The position numbers and the translations under genes were made by a program. This document shows positions 1 through 6,054 of a DNA stretch of 8,186 bases, one piece after another. The stretch is taken from assembly GCA_013694645.1 (NCBI GenBank), contig JACDBZ010000124.1, forward strand, positions 1 to 8,186. Reading direction: 5' to 3'. Origin of the DNA: Chloroflexota bacterium (GTDB lineage Bacteria > Chloroflexota > Limnocylindria > QHBO01). Under the pieces are notes generated by a model. The model was given only the letters and a program-made list of their open reading frames with translations, was not told where the DNA came from and did not search any database. The number at the start of each line of letters is the position of its first letter. Position 1 is the stretch's first letter.

Positions 1-498
1 GATGATCGTGGTGAACGGGTAGGGCATCGAGCGGGCATCGGCGTCGCCGAAGAGATCCGCACCGTCGACCGGCAGGACCTTGACGGTCGGCACCACGAGC
101 CCGGCGGGCAGCAGGGCGACCTGGTCGGGGTTCGCCAGCAGATGCGGGACAATCTCCGCCGATTCGAGGCAGCGAGGCACCGGGTTGACTGCGGTGAAGA
201 GCTCGCAGGCCTGGATGATGGTGTCGTCGGTGCGTGCCGCCTCGACCTCGACCGCGGAGATCGACGCCCGCGTGTTCGTGTAGCCGGTCACGACGGCGAG
301 CGGGACCTCGATCTCCGGCGCCGGGGTGGGTGTCGGTTCGGGAGACGGCGATGGTGTCGGCGTGGGAGTGATCGGAGGCGCGGTTGAGGTTCTGGGCGAG
401 GAGGACTCCGGCACCGAGGGCGTCGGAGCGACGCTCGTGCAGGCGGCCAGGGCCAGGATGAGCGCGACGAGGCTGGCCATATGGTGAGAGACACGCAT
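1..498 (-). CDS. Secreted lipoprotein, N-terminal part (possibly CapA-like)
   Basis: Partial gene: 166 codons from the ATG at 498 down to the window edge with no stop. Residues 1-20 form a short lipoprotein signal peptide ending in the lipobox LALAAC, with Cys20 the predicted lipidated residue. Residues about 21-65 are a low-complexity Pro/Thr/Ser/Glu linker, typical of surface-anchored proteins. A folded region then begins (PLAVVTGYTNTRASIS) and continues past the edge. The stretch with LLPAGLVVPTVKVLPVDGADLF resembles, from memory, the N-terminal region of CapA/PGA_cap-type metallophosphatase lipoproteins of Chloroflexota, but the diagnostic catalytic motifs would lie outside the window, so this is only a guess. 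A second in-frame ATG (codon 7, position 480) would shorten the signal peptide and is less likely. The gene diverges from the SnoaL-like gene at 639. Lipoprotein nature is fairly sure; function is not known. Confidence 0.72.
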   Translation of the reverse strand, partial: MRVSHHMASLVALILALAACTSVAPTPSVPESSSPRTSTAPPITPTPTPSPSPEPTPTPAPEIEVPLAVVTGYTNTRASISAVEVEAARTDDTIIQACELFTAVNPVPRCLESAEIVPHLLANPDQVALLPAGLVVPTVKVLPVDGADLFGDADARSMPYPFTTII

Positions 499-505
499 CG
501 CCCCG

Positions 506-511
506 ATGGTA
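506..511 (-). promoter_or_regulatory. Candidate -10 hexamer (TACCAT) for the lipoprotein gene
   Basis: On the minus strand TACCAT lies 7 nt before the ATG at 498, so transcription would begin at or next to the start codon (leaderless or nearly so). I see no good -35 at 17 bp. It is one of several TANNNT hexamers at similar spacing in this window. Confidence 0.3.
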
Positions 512-598
512 ACGGCTGGGCGCTCCTGCCCGCTCTCCGCGCCTGGCGGCCATACGCGGCCAGGGAGATGACGTACGAGGATCGTCTCAAGGTCAATT

Positions 599-646
599 AT
601 GATGATGCCCGCCATGACCCTCGACGAGATGAAGCTCGATGAGTGA
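599..646 (+). other. Possible 15-codon leader ORF overlapping the SnoaL-like start
   Basis: ATG at 599 (further in-frame ATGs at 602, 605, 614 and 629) opens a 15-codon frame, MMMPAMTLDEMKLDE, ending at TGA 644-646. It overlaps the out-of-frame start of the SnoaL-like gene (639) by 8 nt. A TATGAT hexamer at 598-603 sits 10 nt before the ATG at 614, so an mRNA starting near 610-614 would begin with this small frame. It could couple translation to the downstream gene, or simply be chance ATGs in a spacer. No function is claimed. Confidence 0.2.
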
Positions 647-1082
647 CGACGGTAATCGGAACGTCGTTGACCGGTATGTGGCCGCGCTCACTGCCACCGA
701 CCTCGACGCCTTCGAGGCTACCTTCCACGAGGATGCGGAGGATTTCTATCCGCAGTCAGGCGAACGAATCCGCGGCCGCCGGAACATTCGAGGCGTGCTG
801 GAGAACTATCCTGGCCAGGCCGGCGGTCTGCGCCCAGCCTTTGAGCGTGTGATCGGTGGCGAGGAGCGGTGGGTCATGAGCCCCTCCTTCACTGCACTGC
901 GCGTGGCGGGCTCCGGCGAGCAGTTCACGACCGTCGGCCGGGTGCGCTACCCCAATGGGGAGGAATGGCACGTGATCCACCTCCTGGAGGTGCGCCAGGG
1001 CAGGATCGCGAACGTGACCTCGTTCTTCGCGGGCCCGTTCGAGGCTCCAGACTGGCGTGCACCGTTCCGCCATGGCACCTGA
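639..1082 (+). CDS. SnoaL-like / NTF2-fold protein
   Basis: A 147-residue protein of the size and pattern of the SnoaL-like NTF2 superfamily (cone-shaped alpha+beta barrel). The N-terminal helix (NVVDRYVAALTATDLDAFEATFHEDAEDFYP) is the standard opening: a helix, a 'D-x-D-A-F' turn, then the first strand with acidic and aromatic residues. The middle has GERIRGRRNIRGVLENY, and the end has strands around WHVIHLLEVRQGRIANVTSFF, matching the usual 'f-x-v-x-d-G-k-I' close. Members include polyketide cyclases, isomerases, dehydratases and many proteins of unknown role, so the substrate cannot be assigned. The ATG at 639 is the first possible start because an in-frame TGA lies at 630-632. The last 11 bases overlap the adenosine deaminase gene, which suggests co-translation. 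Confidence 0.85.
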   Translation: MSDDGNRNVVDRYVAALTATDLDAFEATFHEDAEDFYPQSGERIRGRRNIRGVLENYPGQAGGLRPAFERVIGGEERWVMSPSFTALRVAGSGEQFTTVGRVRYPNGEEWHVIHLLEVRQGRIANVTSFFAGPFEAPDWRAPFRHGT

Positions 1083-2175
1083 GCTGAGCCTCGACCTTGC
1101 GAGGCGAGCGCCGAAGGTGCTCCTGCACGACCACCTCGACGGTGGGTTGCGATCGGGCACCGTGATCGAGCTTGCGTCTGAGATCGGCTACCGAGAGCTG
1201 CCAACGACCGATCCTGACGAGCTGGGCCGATGGTTCACGCTCGGCGCCGACCGGAAGTCACTGGAGCTCTACCTCGAGGGCTTCCGGCACACGGTGGCGG
1301 TCCTCCAGACCCGCGACGCGATCGAGCGGGTGGCTGCCGAATGCGCCGAGGACCTCGCTGCCGACGGCATCGTGTATGCCGAGGTTCGCATGGCTCCCGA
1401 GCTGCTGACAGATGGGGACCTCTCGCTCGACGATGCCGTGACGGCCATGCTCGACGGCTTCCGTCGCGGGTCGGAGGGCCGGCCGATCACCGTGGGACTG
1501 ATCCTGAGCGCGATGCGCCAGGCGGCCAGGTCGGTGGAGATCGCCGAGCTGGCGGTTCGTCACCGTGATGCGGGGGTGGTCGGCTTCGACATCGCCGGGC
1601 CGGAGGCTGGCTATCCTCCGACGCGGCACCTTGACGCGTTCAACCTCATCGCTCGCGAGAACTTTCACTTCACGATCCACGCCGGCGAGGGTTTCGGCGT
1701 GCCCTCGATCTGGGAGGCGCTCCAGTGGTGCGGTGCCGAGCGTCTCGGCCACGGCGTGCGCATCGTCGACGACATCACGGTGCGGCCCGACGGCCGCGTG
1801 ACGCTCGGTCGGCTCGCTTCCTACGTCCGTGACAGGCGGGTGCCACTTGAGATGTGCCCAACCTCGAACGTCCATACCGGCGCGGCGACCTCGCTCGCGG
1901 AGCATCCGATCGACCTGCTGCGTCGTCTGCGCTTTCGGGTCACGGTCAATACCGACAATCGGCTCATGAGCGGGATCTCGCTCAGCAGCGAATTCGCCAG
2001 CCTGCACCGCACCTTCGGGATCGGCCTGGACGACATGGAGTGGCTGACCCTGAATGCCATGAAGTCCGCCTTCTGGTCGTTCGATGGCAGGCTCCAGATC
2101 ATCAACGAGCAGATCAAGCCAGGCTACGCGTCACTGCGCGCGGCCCAGGCCGCCGCCGACCTCGCCACGGTCTGA
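1072..2175 (+). CDS. add: Adenosine deaminase (adenosine/AMP deaminase family)
   Basis: A 367-residue protein of the metal-dependent adenosine deaminase family, which converts adenosine (and deoxyadenosine) to inosine with release of ammonia in cytoplasmic purine salvage. Family motifs in order: HDHLDGG (His19 and His21, zinc ligands), HAGEG (His203 zinc ligand, Glu206 the general-acid residue), ERLGHG (His227, catalytic), EMCPTSNVHTG, and NTDNRLMSG (Asp295, metal ligand). The TDN form, in place of the TDD of E. coli-type enzymes, is familiar from actinobacterial adenosine deaminases and does not imply loss of activity. I chose the ATG at 1072; an in-frame GTG at 1057 would add five residues. 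Either start lies inside the end of the SnoaL-like gene, and no clear Shine-Dalgarno precedes it, which fits translational coupling. Members with other aminopurine substrates exist, so specificity is probable rather than proven. Confidence 0.93.
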   Translation: MAPELSLDLARRAPKVLLHDHLDGGLRSGTVIELASEIGYRELPTTDPDELGRWFTLGADRKSLELYLEGFRHTVAVLQTRDAIERVAAECAEDLAADGIVYAEVRMAPELLTDGDLSLDDAVTAMLDGFRRGSEGRPITVGLILSAMRQAARSVEIAELAVRHRDAGVVGFDIAGPEAGYPPTRHLDAFNLIARENFHFTIHAGEGFGVPSIWEALQWCGAERLGHGVRIVDDITVRPDGRVTLGRLASYVRDRRVPLEMCPTSNVHTGAATSLAEHPIDLLRRLRFRVTVNTDNRLMSGISLSSEFASLHRTFGIGLDDMEWLTLNAMKSAFWSFDGRLQIINEQIKPGYASLRAAQAAADLATV

Positions 2176-2201
2176 CGCGAGCGGTCGATCCGGCACGATC
2201 C

Positions 2202-2708
2202 ATGCTTTCGACTGATGCCGTGGCGCGAGCGAGGACCTCATTGAGCTCAGCAATCGCGGGCAGCATCGGCGGCCTGGTGGCGACGCTTGCCATGAGCGTC
2301 ATCATGCTCGGCGCTCGGCTCGTCGGACTCAGCGGGCAACTGCCGCCCGAACGGATCGCCCGGGATGCGATCGCGGAAGCCACCGGACGTGCTGCCCATG
2401 AAGACGAGGAACACGCCGTGGCGGCGTTGACACACGTGGGATTCGGCACGTTCGCCGGAACGCTGTACGGCCTGCTGACGATGGGCCTGCGCCGAATCCC
2501 GACCGGCGTGGCTGCCGCCCTGGGTGCCACCTATGCGACCGCCATCTGGCTGGTCAGCTACCAGGGCTGGGTGCCGGCTCTGCACATCATGCCGCCCGCG
2601 TCACAGGATCGGCCCGGTCGGGTGGCGACGATGCTCGTCGCGCACTGGGTCTACGGCATCGGGCTCGGGATCGTCACGGGCCGAATGAGGGATCAGCTCC
2701 TCCGCTGA
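2202..2708 (+). CDS. Small polytopic membrane protein (DUF6789-like)
   Basis: A 168-residue integral membrane protein of unknown function. About four hydrophobic segments are visible: residues 17-43 (Gly/Ala-rich, IAGSIGGLVATLAMSVIML), 78-96, 102-120 and 141-160. Between the first two lies a soluble stretch with LPPERIARDAI and an acidic HEDEEHA patch. The 'GLVATLAMS...LPPxxI' layout resembles uncharacterised families of the DUF6789/DUF1440 type; the family name is from memory. The start is the ATG at 2202, 26 bp after the adenosine deaminase stop; the longer open frame running back to 1854 is a shadow of that gene. An alternative start is the GTG at 2220. It is probably the last gene of the SnoaL-add unit. 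It ends 3 bp from the convergent DapA-like gene, leaving no room for a separate terminator. Confidence 0.75.
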   Translation: MLSTDAVARARTSLSSAIAGSIGGLVATLAMSVIMLGARLVGLSGQLPPERIARDAIAEATGRAAHEDEEHAVAALTHVGFGTFAGTLYGLLTMGLRRIPTGVAAALGATYATAIWLVSYQGWVPALHIMPPASQDRPGRVATMLVAHWVYGIGLGIVTGRMRDQLLR

Positions 2709-2711
2709 CGC

Positions 2712-3593
2712 TCAGGCCGCCGCGGGTGCGAGGAACTCGGCGACCGCCGCATCGAGCGCGGACGCCTCCGATGACGTGAGCCCACGAAGGGGCGCGCGCA
2801 TCCCGTGACCCACCGCCACGCCGCGGATTCCGAGCACGTGCTTTGTCGCAGCGACGAATTGGCCGCTTGCCTCCATCGCGCTTCGCAATGTGCGGAGCCG
2901 GATCGAGGAGGACTCGTCGGCCGCGTCCAGCGCAGTGCGCACGACGTCGGGGAAGGCGGCCGCCATCCCGGACACGGTGCCGAGCGCCCCGCGCGCGATT
3001 GCATCGGCGATGAGCGGTTCGCTGCCGATGAGCACCGGCAGGCCCAGCCCCAGGTAAGGCTCGACGCGTTCGAACGGCGACTCGCTCACCTTCAAGCCGG
3101 CGAGGTTGCCGACCGATGCGCCGATGCGTCGGATCACCTCGACGGGCAGCGGATATCCGGACCGCGCGGTGAACGCATAGCAGTAGAAGGGGAGGGGCGC
3201 GCAGGCGAGCGCTGCGGCGACGAAGTGGGCGATCAGGGCATCGGCGTCCAATGCGAAGTATGGCGGTGGGATGACGGCGACCGCATCCGCGCCGATCTCG
3301 GCGGCGTACGCGGCCAGCGTGACCGTGTCGGCGGTGTTCTGGGCCCCGGCATGCATGATCAGGGCTCCTGAAACCGCGTCGCGAAACGCGGCCGTCACGC
3401 GTCGGCGCTCGTCAAGCGAGAGCAGGACGCCCTCGCCGGTCGTGCCGCACGCGAAGACGCCGTCGGCGCCGTGGGACTCCAGGAACGCGACGTACGGCGC
3501 CACGGCCTCGAGATCGAGCGTGGCACCGGATTCGGTGAGCGGCGTGACGGCGGCGACGACGAGTGGACGGTGGTCGAGATCAGTGAGCTTCAT
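2712..3593 (-). CDS. DapA/NanA-superfamily Schiff-base lyase or synthase
   Basis: A 293-residue TIM-barrel protein of the dihydrodipicolinate synthase / N-acetylneuraminate lyase superfamily, which adds or cleaves pyruvate (or a related 2-oxo acid) through a lysine Schiff base. Visible landmarks are VVAAVTPL near the N-terminus, the carboxylate-binding GTTGEG loop (residues 50-55), the expected tyrosine in FYCYAF (Tyr139) followed by ARSG, and the Schiff-base lysine in LAGLKVS (Lys168). The length is normal for the family. The ATG at 3593 is chosen because the family's N-terminus starts there; the open frame extends to 3692 but that part (with GCSGYD-like residues) is non-homologous. No lysine-biosynthesis genes adjoin it and the usual 'LYNVP' is absent, so a catabolic aldolase, hydroxy-oxoglutarate aldolase-like or sugar-acid role is as likely as DapA. 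It is the only minus-strand gene between plus-strand blocks. Confidence 0.87.
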   Translation of the reverse strand: MKLTDLDHRPLVVAAVTPLTESGATLDLEAVAPYVAFLESHGADGVFACGTTGEGVLLSLDERRRVTAAFRDAVSGALIMHAGAQNTADTVTLAAYAAEIGADAVAVIPPPYFALDADALIAHFVAAALACAPLPFYCYAFTARSGYPLPVEVIRRIGASVGNLAGLKVSESPFERVEPYLGLGLPVLIGSEPLIADAIARGALGTVSGMAAAFPDVVRTALDAADESSSIRLRTLRSAMEASGQFVAATKHVLGIRGVAVGHGMRAPLRGLTSSEASALDAAVAEFLAPAAA

Positions 3594-3602
3594 GGGACGG
3601 TC

Positions 3603-3608
3603 ATCGTA
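3603..3608 (-). promoter_or_regulatory. Candidate -10 hexamer (TACGAT) for the DapA-like gene
   Basis: On the minus strand TACGAT lies 9 nt before the ATG at 3593. A weak -35-like TTCGAC is found 17 bp further upstream (plus-strand 3626-3631). The mRNA would start about 0-3 nt before the start codon. It sits in the 100-bp divergent region shared with the ferredoxin gene. Confidence 0.35.
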
Positions 3609-3680
3609 GCCGCTGCACGCCCCACGTCGAATCGGTACGCTAGACTCGGAATCGGCTCGTTGAAGCCACCCGCATGAGGG

Positions 3681-3686
3681 TATCGT
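3681..3686 (+). promoter_or_regulatory. Candidate -10 hexamer (TATCGT) for the ferredoxin gene
   Basis: TATCGT lies 7 nt before the ATG at 3694. A -35-like TTGAAG is at 3660-3665 with a short 15-bp spacer. The spacing predicts a leaderless or nearly leaderless transcript. A GAGGG at 3676-3680 is 13 nt from the ATG, too far for a good Shine-Dalgarno sequence. Confidence 0.38.
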
Positions 3687-3693
3687 TCGCACA

Positions 3694-3936
3694 ATGACCT
3701 ACGTCATCACCGAGCCGTGCATCGGCGTCAAGGACGCGAGCTGCGTCGACGTCTGTCCGGTCGATTGCATCCACGCCACCGACGACGACGCGATGTTCTT
3801 CATTGATCCTGACGAATGCATCGACTGTGGCGCCTGCGAGCCGGAATGTCCGGTCACCGCGATCTTCGCCGAGGATGCAGTCCCTGACGCCCAGCAGAAG
3901 TACATCCAGATCAACGCCGACTACTTCAAGCAGTAG
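3694..3936 (+). CDS. fdxA: 7Fe (3Fe-4S/4Fe-4S) ferredoxin
   Basis: An 80-residue cytoplasmic electron carrier of the seven-iron bacterial ferredoxin type. The cysteine pattern is Cys9-x7-Cys17-x3-Cys21-Pro in the first half and Cys42-x2-Cys45-x2-Cys48-x3-Cys52-Pro in the second. By analogy with Azotobacter FdI and mycobacterial FdxC, Cys9, Cys17 and Cys52 would hold a 3Fe-4S cluster, and Cys21, Cys42, Cys45 and Cys48 a 4Fe-4S cluster; Cys25 matches the extra free cysteine next to the cluster in those proteins. The opening MTYVITEPC and PDECIDCGACEPECPV are characteristic. It may lead a run of co-directional genes; the EthD-like gene starts 4 bp after its stop. A redox partner is not encoded in the window, so which oxidoreductase it serves is unknown. 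The symbol is by family resemblance. Confidence 0.93.
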   Translation: MTYVITEPCIGVKDASCVDVCPVDCIHATDDDAMFFIDPDECIDCGACEPECPVTAIFAEDAVPDAQQKYIQINADYFKQ

Positions 3937-3940
3937 CCGC

Positions 3941-4249
3941 ATGCCGCGTCTGATCGTTCTCTACAACACCCCCGAAGATGTCGATGCATTCGAGGCGCAC
4001 TACCGCGACGTTCACACGCCGATCGTCTCGCGCTACCCCAAGCTGCGTGACACGCGGCTTTCGAAGCTCGTGGGGGTCGGTGGCCGCGAGTCGAGCTACC
4101 ACCTCATGGCGGAAATGATCTTCGACTCGGCCGCCGATCTCGACGAGGCGCTGGCTTCCGAGGCGGGCGCCGCCAGCGCGAAGGACCTTCGCAACTTCGC
4201 GGGTGCCGGCGTAAGCATGTTCATTGCTCCCGATGAGGCCGATGCCTGA
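3941..4249 (+). CDS. EthD-like ferredoxin-fold protein
   Basis: A 102-residue protein of the EthD family (dimeric alpha+beta barrel, the fold of many small monooxygenases, decarboxylases and cyclases). The family signature is clear: a first strand (RLIVLYNTPEDVDAFEAHY), then the conserved HYRDVHTP segment (His20, Tyr21, His25, Pro27), the central SSYHLMAEMIFDS strand, and the common NFAGAGVSMF ending. EthD was named from the ethyl tert-butyl ether P450 operon, where its biochemical role is unclear; no P450 is present here. The ATG at 3941 lies 4 bp after the ferredoxin stop; the open frame runs back to 3803 inside the ferredoxin but that part is a shadow. Its stop overlaps the next start by 8 nt. 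With its neighbours it probably acts in acyl-CoA or ring-acid catabolism, but no reaction can be assigned. Confidence 0.87.
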   Translation: MPRLIVLYNTPEDVDAFEAHYRDVHTPIVSRYPKLRDTRLSKLVGVGGRESSYHLMAEMIFDSAADLDEALASEAGAASAKDLRNFAGAGVSMFIAPDEADA

Positions 4250-5198
4250 GCCTGGCTCGCCGATCGCGGCCGACCCGAACAGCCTCGGCTTCGAGCAGAT
4301 TCGTTACGAGCGGGACGCCTCGCGCGGCACCGCGACGGTCACCATTGATCGGCCCAGTGTGCTGAATGCTCTCGATTTCCCGACCCTGCGGGAGCTGGCG
4401 CGTGCCTTTGAGCAGGCGTCGTGGGATGAGTCCGTCGCGGTGGTCGTGATCACCGGTGCCGGAGATCGGTCGTTCTGCACCGGCGCCGACCTTGATGAGC
4501 AGGCGGCCATGGGCGCCACGAGCGGCCAGTACTGGCGCTGGATGGGCGCGTTCATCGAGATGCACGACCGGCTGCGGCACATTGGCAAGCCGACCATCGC
4601 GCGCATCAACGGCATCTGCGTCGGGGGAGGGAACGAGCTCCAGATCGCGTGCGACCTGTCCGTCCTCGTCGACGATGCGTACATCCGGCACGTTGGCCCG
4701 GAGCATGGATCGGTTCCGGCCGGTGGCGCCACCCAGTGGTTGCCGCTCATCGTGGGGGACCGTCGGGCCCGCGAGATCATCATGCTCTGTGAGCCGATTC
4801 CGCCCACGCAGGCGCTCGACTGGGGGCTGGTGTCGCGCGTCGTGCCGCGCTCGGAGCTTGATGCGAGCGTGGCGGCGCTGGCCGACAACCTGGCGCGCAA
4901 GCTCCCGGAGGCGATGCGCTACACGAAGACGCAGCTCAACTGGTGGCGGGATCTCGTCTGGTCGCAGACCGTCGAGCATGCCCGCGACTGGCTCGCCGTC
5001 CATTCCACGGCCGACGAGACTCGTGAGGCGGTGTCCGCGTTCCACGAGAAGCGCAAGCCACGTTTCGCCGATCTTCGCCGCCTGGAGGCGGGGGAGGGTC
5101 GCAGCTGTGTCGCCTGCGGCGCCGTCGGGCTGCCCGCCGCGCATCGGTTCTGCGGCTCGTGCGGCGTTGAGCTCCCGGATGCGTGGAGCGACGCGTGA
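4242..5198 (+). CDS. Enoyl-CoA hydratase/isomerase with C-terminal zinc ribbon
   Basis: A 318-residue crotonase-fold protein. Crotonase landmarks: DRPSVLNALD (CoA-binding region), GDRSFCTGADLDE, the oxyanion-hole loop CVGGGNE (Glu132), and GPEHGS (Glu154); both glutamates match the two catalytic glutamates of classical hydratases. The stretch VGPEHGSVPAGGATQWLP and the DDAYIRHVG strand resemble ring-hydrolase-type members (6-oxocyclohexene-carbonyl-CoA hydrolase, BamA/Oah), so a cyclic CoA-thioester substrate is possible. After the crotonase C-terminus a short domain carries Cys289-x2-Cys292-x11-Cys304-x2-Cys307, a rubredoxin-like zinc knuckle absent from ordinary crotonases of about 260 residues. 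I chose the ATG at 4242, preceded by GAGG at 4 nt and overlapping the EthD stop by 8 nt; ATG 4233 and TTG 4224 are alternatives. The exact reaction is unknown. Confidence 0.88.
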   Translation: MPEPGSPIAADPNSLGFEQIRYERDASRGTATVTIDRPSVLNALDFPTLRELARAFEQASWDESVAVVVITGAGDRSFCTGADLDEQAAMGATSGQYWRWMGAFIEMHDRLRHIGKPTIARINGICVGGGNELQIACDLSVLVDDAYIRHVGPEHGSVPAGGATQWLPLIVGDRRAREIIMLCEPIPPTQALDWGLVSRVVPRSELDASVAALADNLARKLPEAMRYTKTQLNWWRDLVWSQTVEHARDWLAVHSTADETREAVSAFHEKRKPRFADLRRLEAGEGRSCVACGAVGLPAAHRFCGSCGVELPDAWSDA

Positions 5199-5222
5199 CC
5201 CAGCTGGCCCGCGTGACAGATT

Positions 5223-5235
5223 CACATGACATGTG
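5223..5235. promoter_or_regulatory. Perfect 13-bp palindrome, possible operator
   Basis: CACATGACATGTG is a perfect inverted repeat of two 6-bp arms around one base. It lies in the 61-bp gap between the two crotonase genes, 24 bp before the ATG at 5260. Its position fits a binding site for a dimeric repressor controlling the downstream crotonase-2H-GNAT genes. No regulator gene is present in the window and only one copy was noticed. Confidence 0.35.
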
Positions 5236-5259
5236 CGTTCTGGTGAAACAACCCCGGCC

Positions 5260-6054
5260 ATGGCAAGCATGAACGACGAGCAGCAGCTGATCCTCGTGGA
5301 GCGGCAGCCGGAGCAGCGCACTGCACTGCTGCGGCTGAACCGTCCGAAGCAGCTCAACGCGCTGAACGGCGCGGTCATGGACGCCCTGTGCGCCGAGCTG
5401 GAAGCGCTCGACCGCGACGACGAGATCCGGGCCATCGTGGTGACAGGCAACGAGCGCGCGTTCGCCGCCGGTGCCGACATCGGCGAAATGGCAAGCGCGA
5501 CTGCCATCGACATGCTTCTCACCAACCGGATCGGGCAGTGGGATCGCATCCGCAGGATCACCAAGCCGGTGATCGCCGCGGTAAACGGCTGGGCGCTCGG
5601 CGGCGGCTGCGAGCTGGCCATGACACTCGACCTGATCGTGGCCGGCGAAGGAGCGAAGTTCGGCCAGCCTGAGATCAACATCGGGGTCATCCCCGGTGCC
5701 GGCGGGACGCAGCGCCTGACCCGTGCCATCGGCAAGTCGAAGGCGATGGAGATGATCCTGACCGGCGAGAACATCACGGCTCGCGAAGCAGAGGCCGCCG
5801 GCCTGGTCGCCCGGGTCACCCAGGACGAGCTGGTCGTGGAGGACGCGCTGGCCCTGGCCGCAGAGGTCGCGAGGAAGTCGCCGATCGCCCTGCGCCTGGC
5901 GAAGGAGGCTGTCAACGCGGCGTACGAGATGAGCCTGACCGATGCGCTCACCCACGAGCGACGCCTCTTCTACCTTCTCTTCGCGACCGAGGACCAGAAG
6001 GAGGGGATGGCGGCGTTTCTCGAGAAGCGCCCGCCCGACTTCACGGGCCACTGA
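5260..6054 (+). CDS. Enoyl-CoA hydratase (crotonase)
   Basis: A 264-residue classical short-chain enoyl-CoA hydratase, which adds water to trans-2-enoyl-CoA in beta-oxidation. It matches the mitochondrial/bacterial type closely: NRPKQLNALNG, ERAFAAGADIGEM (CoA-binding and oxyanion region), WALGGGCELAM with catalytic Glu118, and KFGQPEINIGVIPGAGGTQRL with catalytic Glu138, exactly 20 residues later as in the rat enzyme. The C-terminal EDQKEGMAAFLEKRPPDFTGH is also typical. The ATG at 5260 gives the family's usual length; ATG 5269 is a close alternative, and GTG 5233 lies within the palindrome and is unlikely. No strong Shine-Dalgarno is seen. Its stop overlaps the next gene's start in TGATG. 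Alone it would act in fatty acid or amino-acid-derived acyl-CoA breakdown; chain-length preference cannot be read from sequence. Confidence 0.94.
   Translation: MASMNDEQQLILVERQPEQRTALLRLNRPKQLNALNGAVMDALCAELEALDRDDEIRAIVVTGNERAFAAGADIGEMASATAIDMLLTNRIGQWDRIRRITKPVIAAVNGWALGGGCELAMTLDLIVAGEGAKFGQPEINIGVIPGAGGTQRLTRAIGKSKAMEMILTGENITAREAEAAGLVARVTQDELVVEDALALAAEVARKSPIALRLAKEAVNAAYEMSLTDALTHERRLFYLLFATEDQKEGMAAFLEKRPPDFTGH

Noticed and set aside
300..420. Apparent tandem repeat in the GGTGTCGG / GGCGTGGG stretch
   Set aside because: It is the coding sequence of the lipoprotein's Pro/Thr/Ser linker on the minus strand, which explains the repetitiveness.
542..564. Inverted repeat CCTGGC (542-547) / GCCAGG (559-564) in the divergent region
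   Set aside because: Only 6 bp per arm with an 11-bp loop and no T-tract; expected by chance in GC-rich DNA, though an operator cannot be excluded.
1258..2007. A 249-codon minus-strand open frame inside add
   Set aside because: Opposite conserved catalytic motifs of adenosine deaminase; no domain recognised.
1854..2201. Upstream extension of the membrane-protein frame
   Set aside because: It lies within the adenosine deaminase gene in another frame and has no hydrophobic or conserved character before 2202.
4221..5951. A 576-codon open frame on the minus strand across both crotonase genes
   Set aside because: It lies opposite two well-recognised crotonase genes, its protein is Arg/Ser/Ala-rich with no recognisable domain, and long antisense frames are expected in GC-rich coding DNA.
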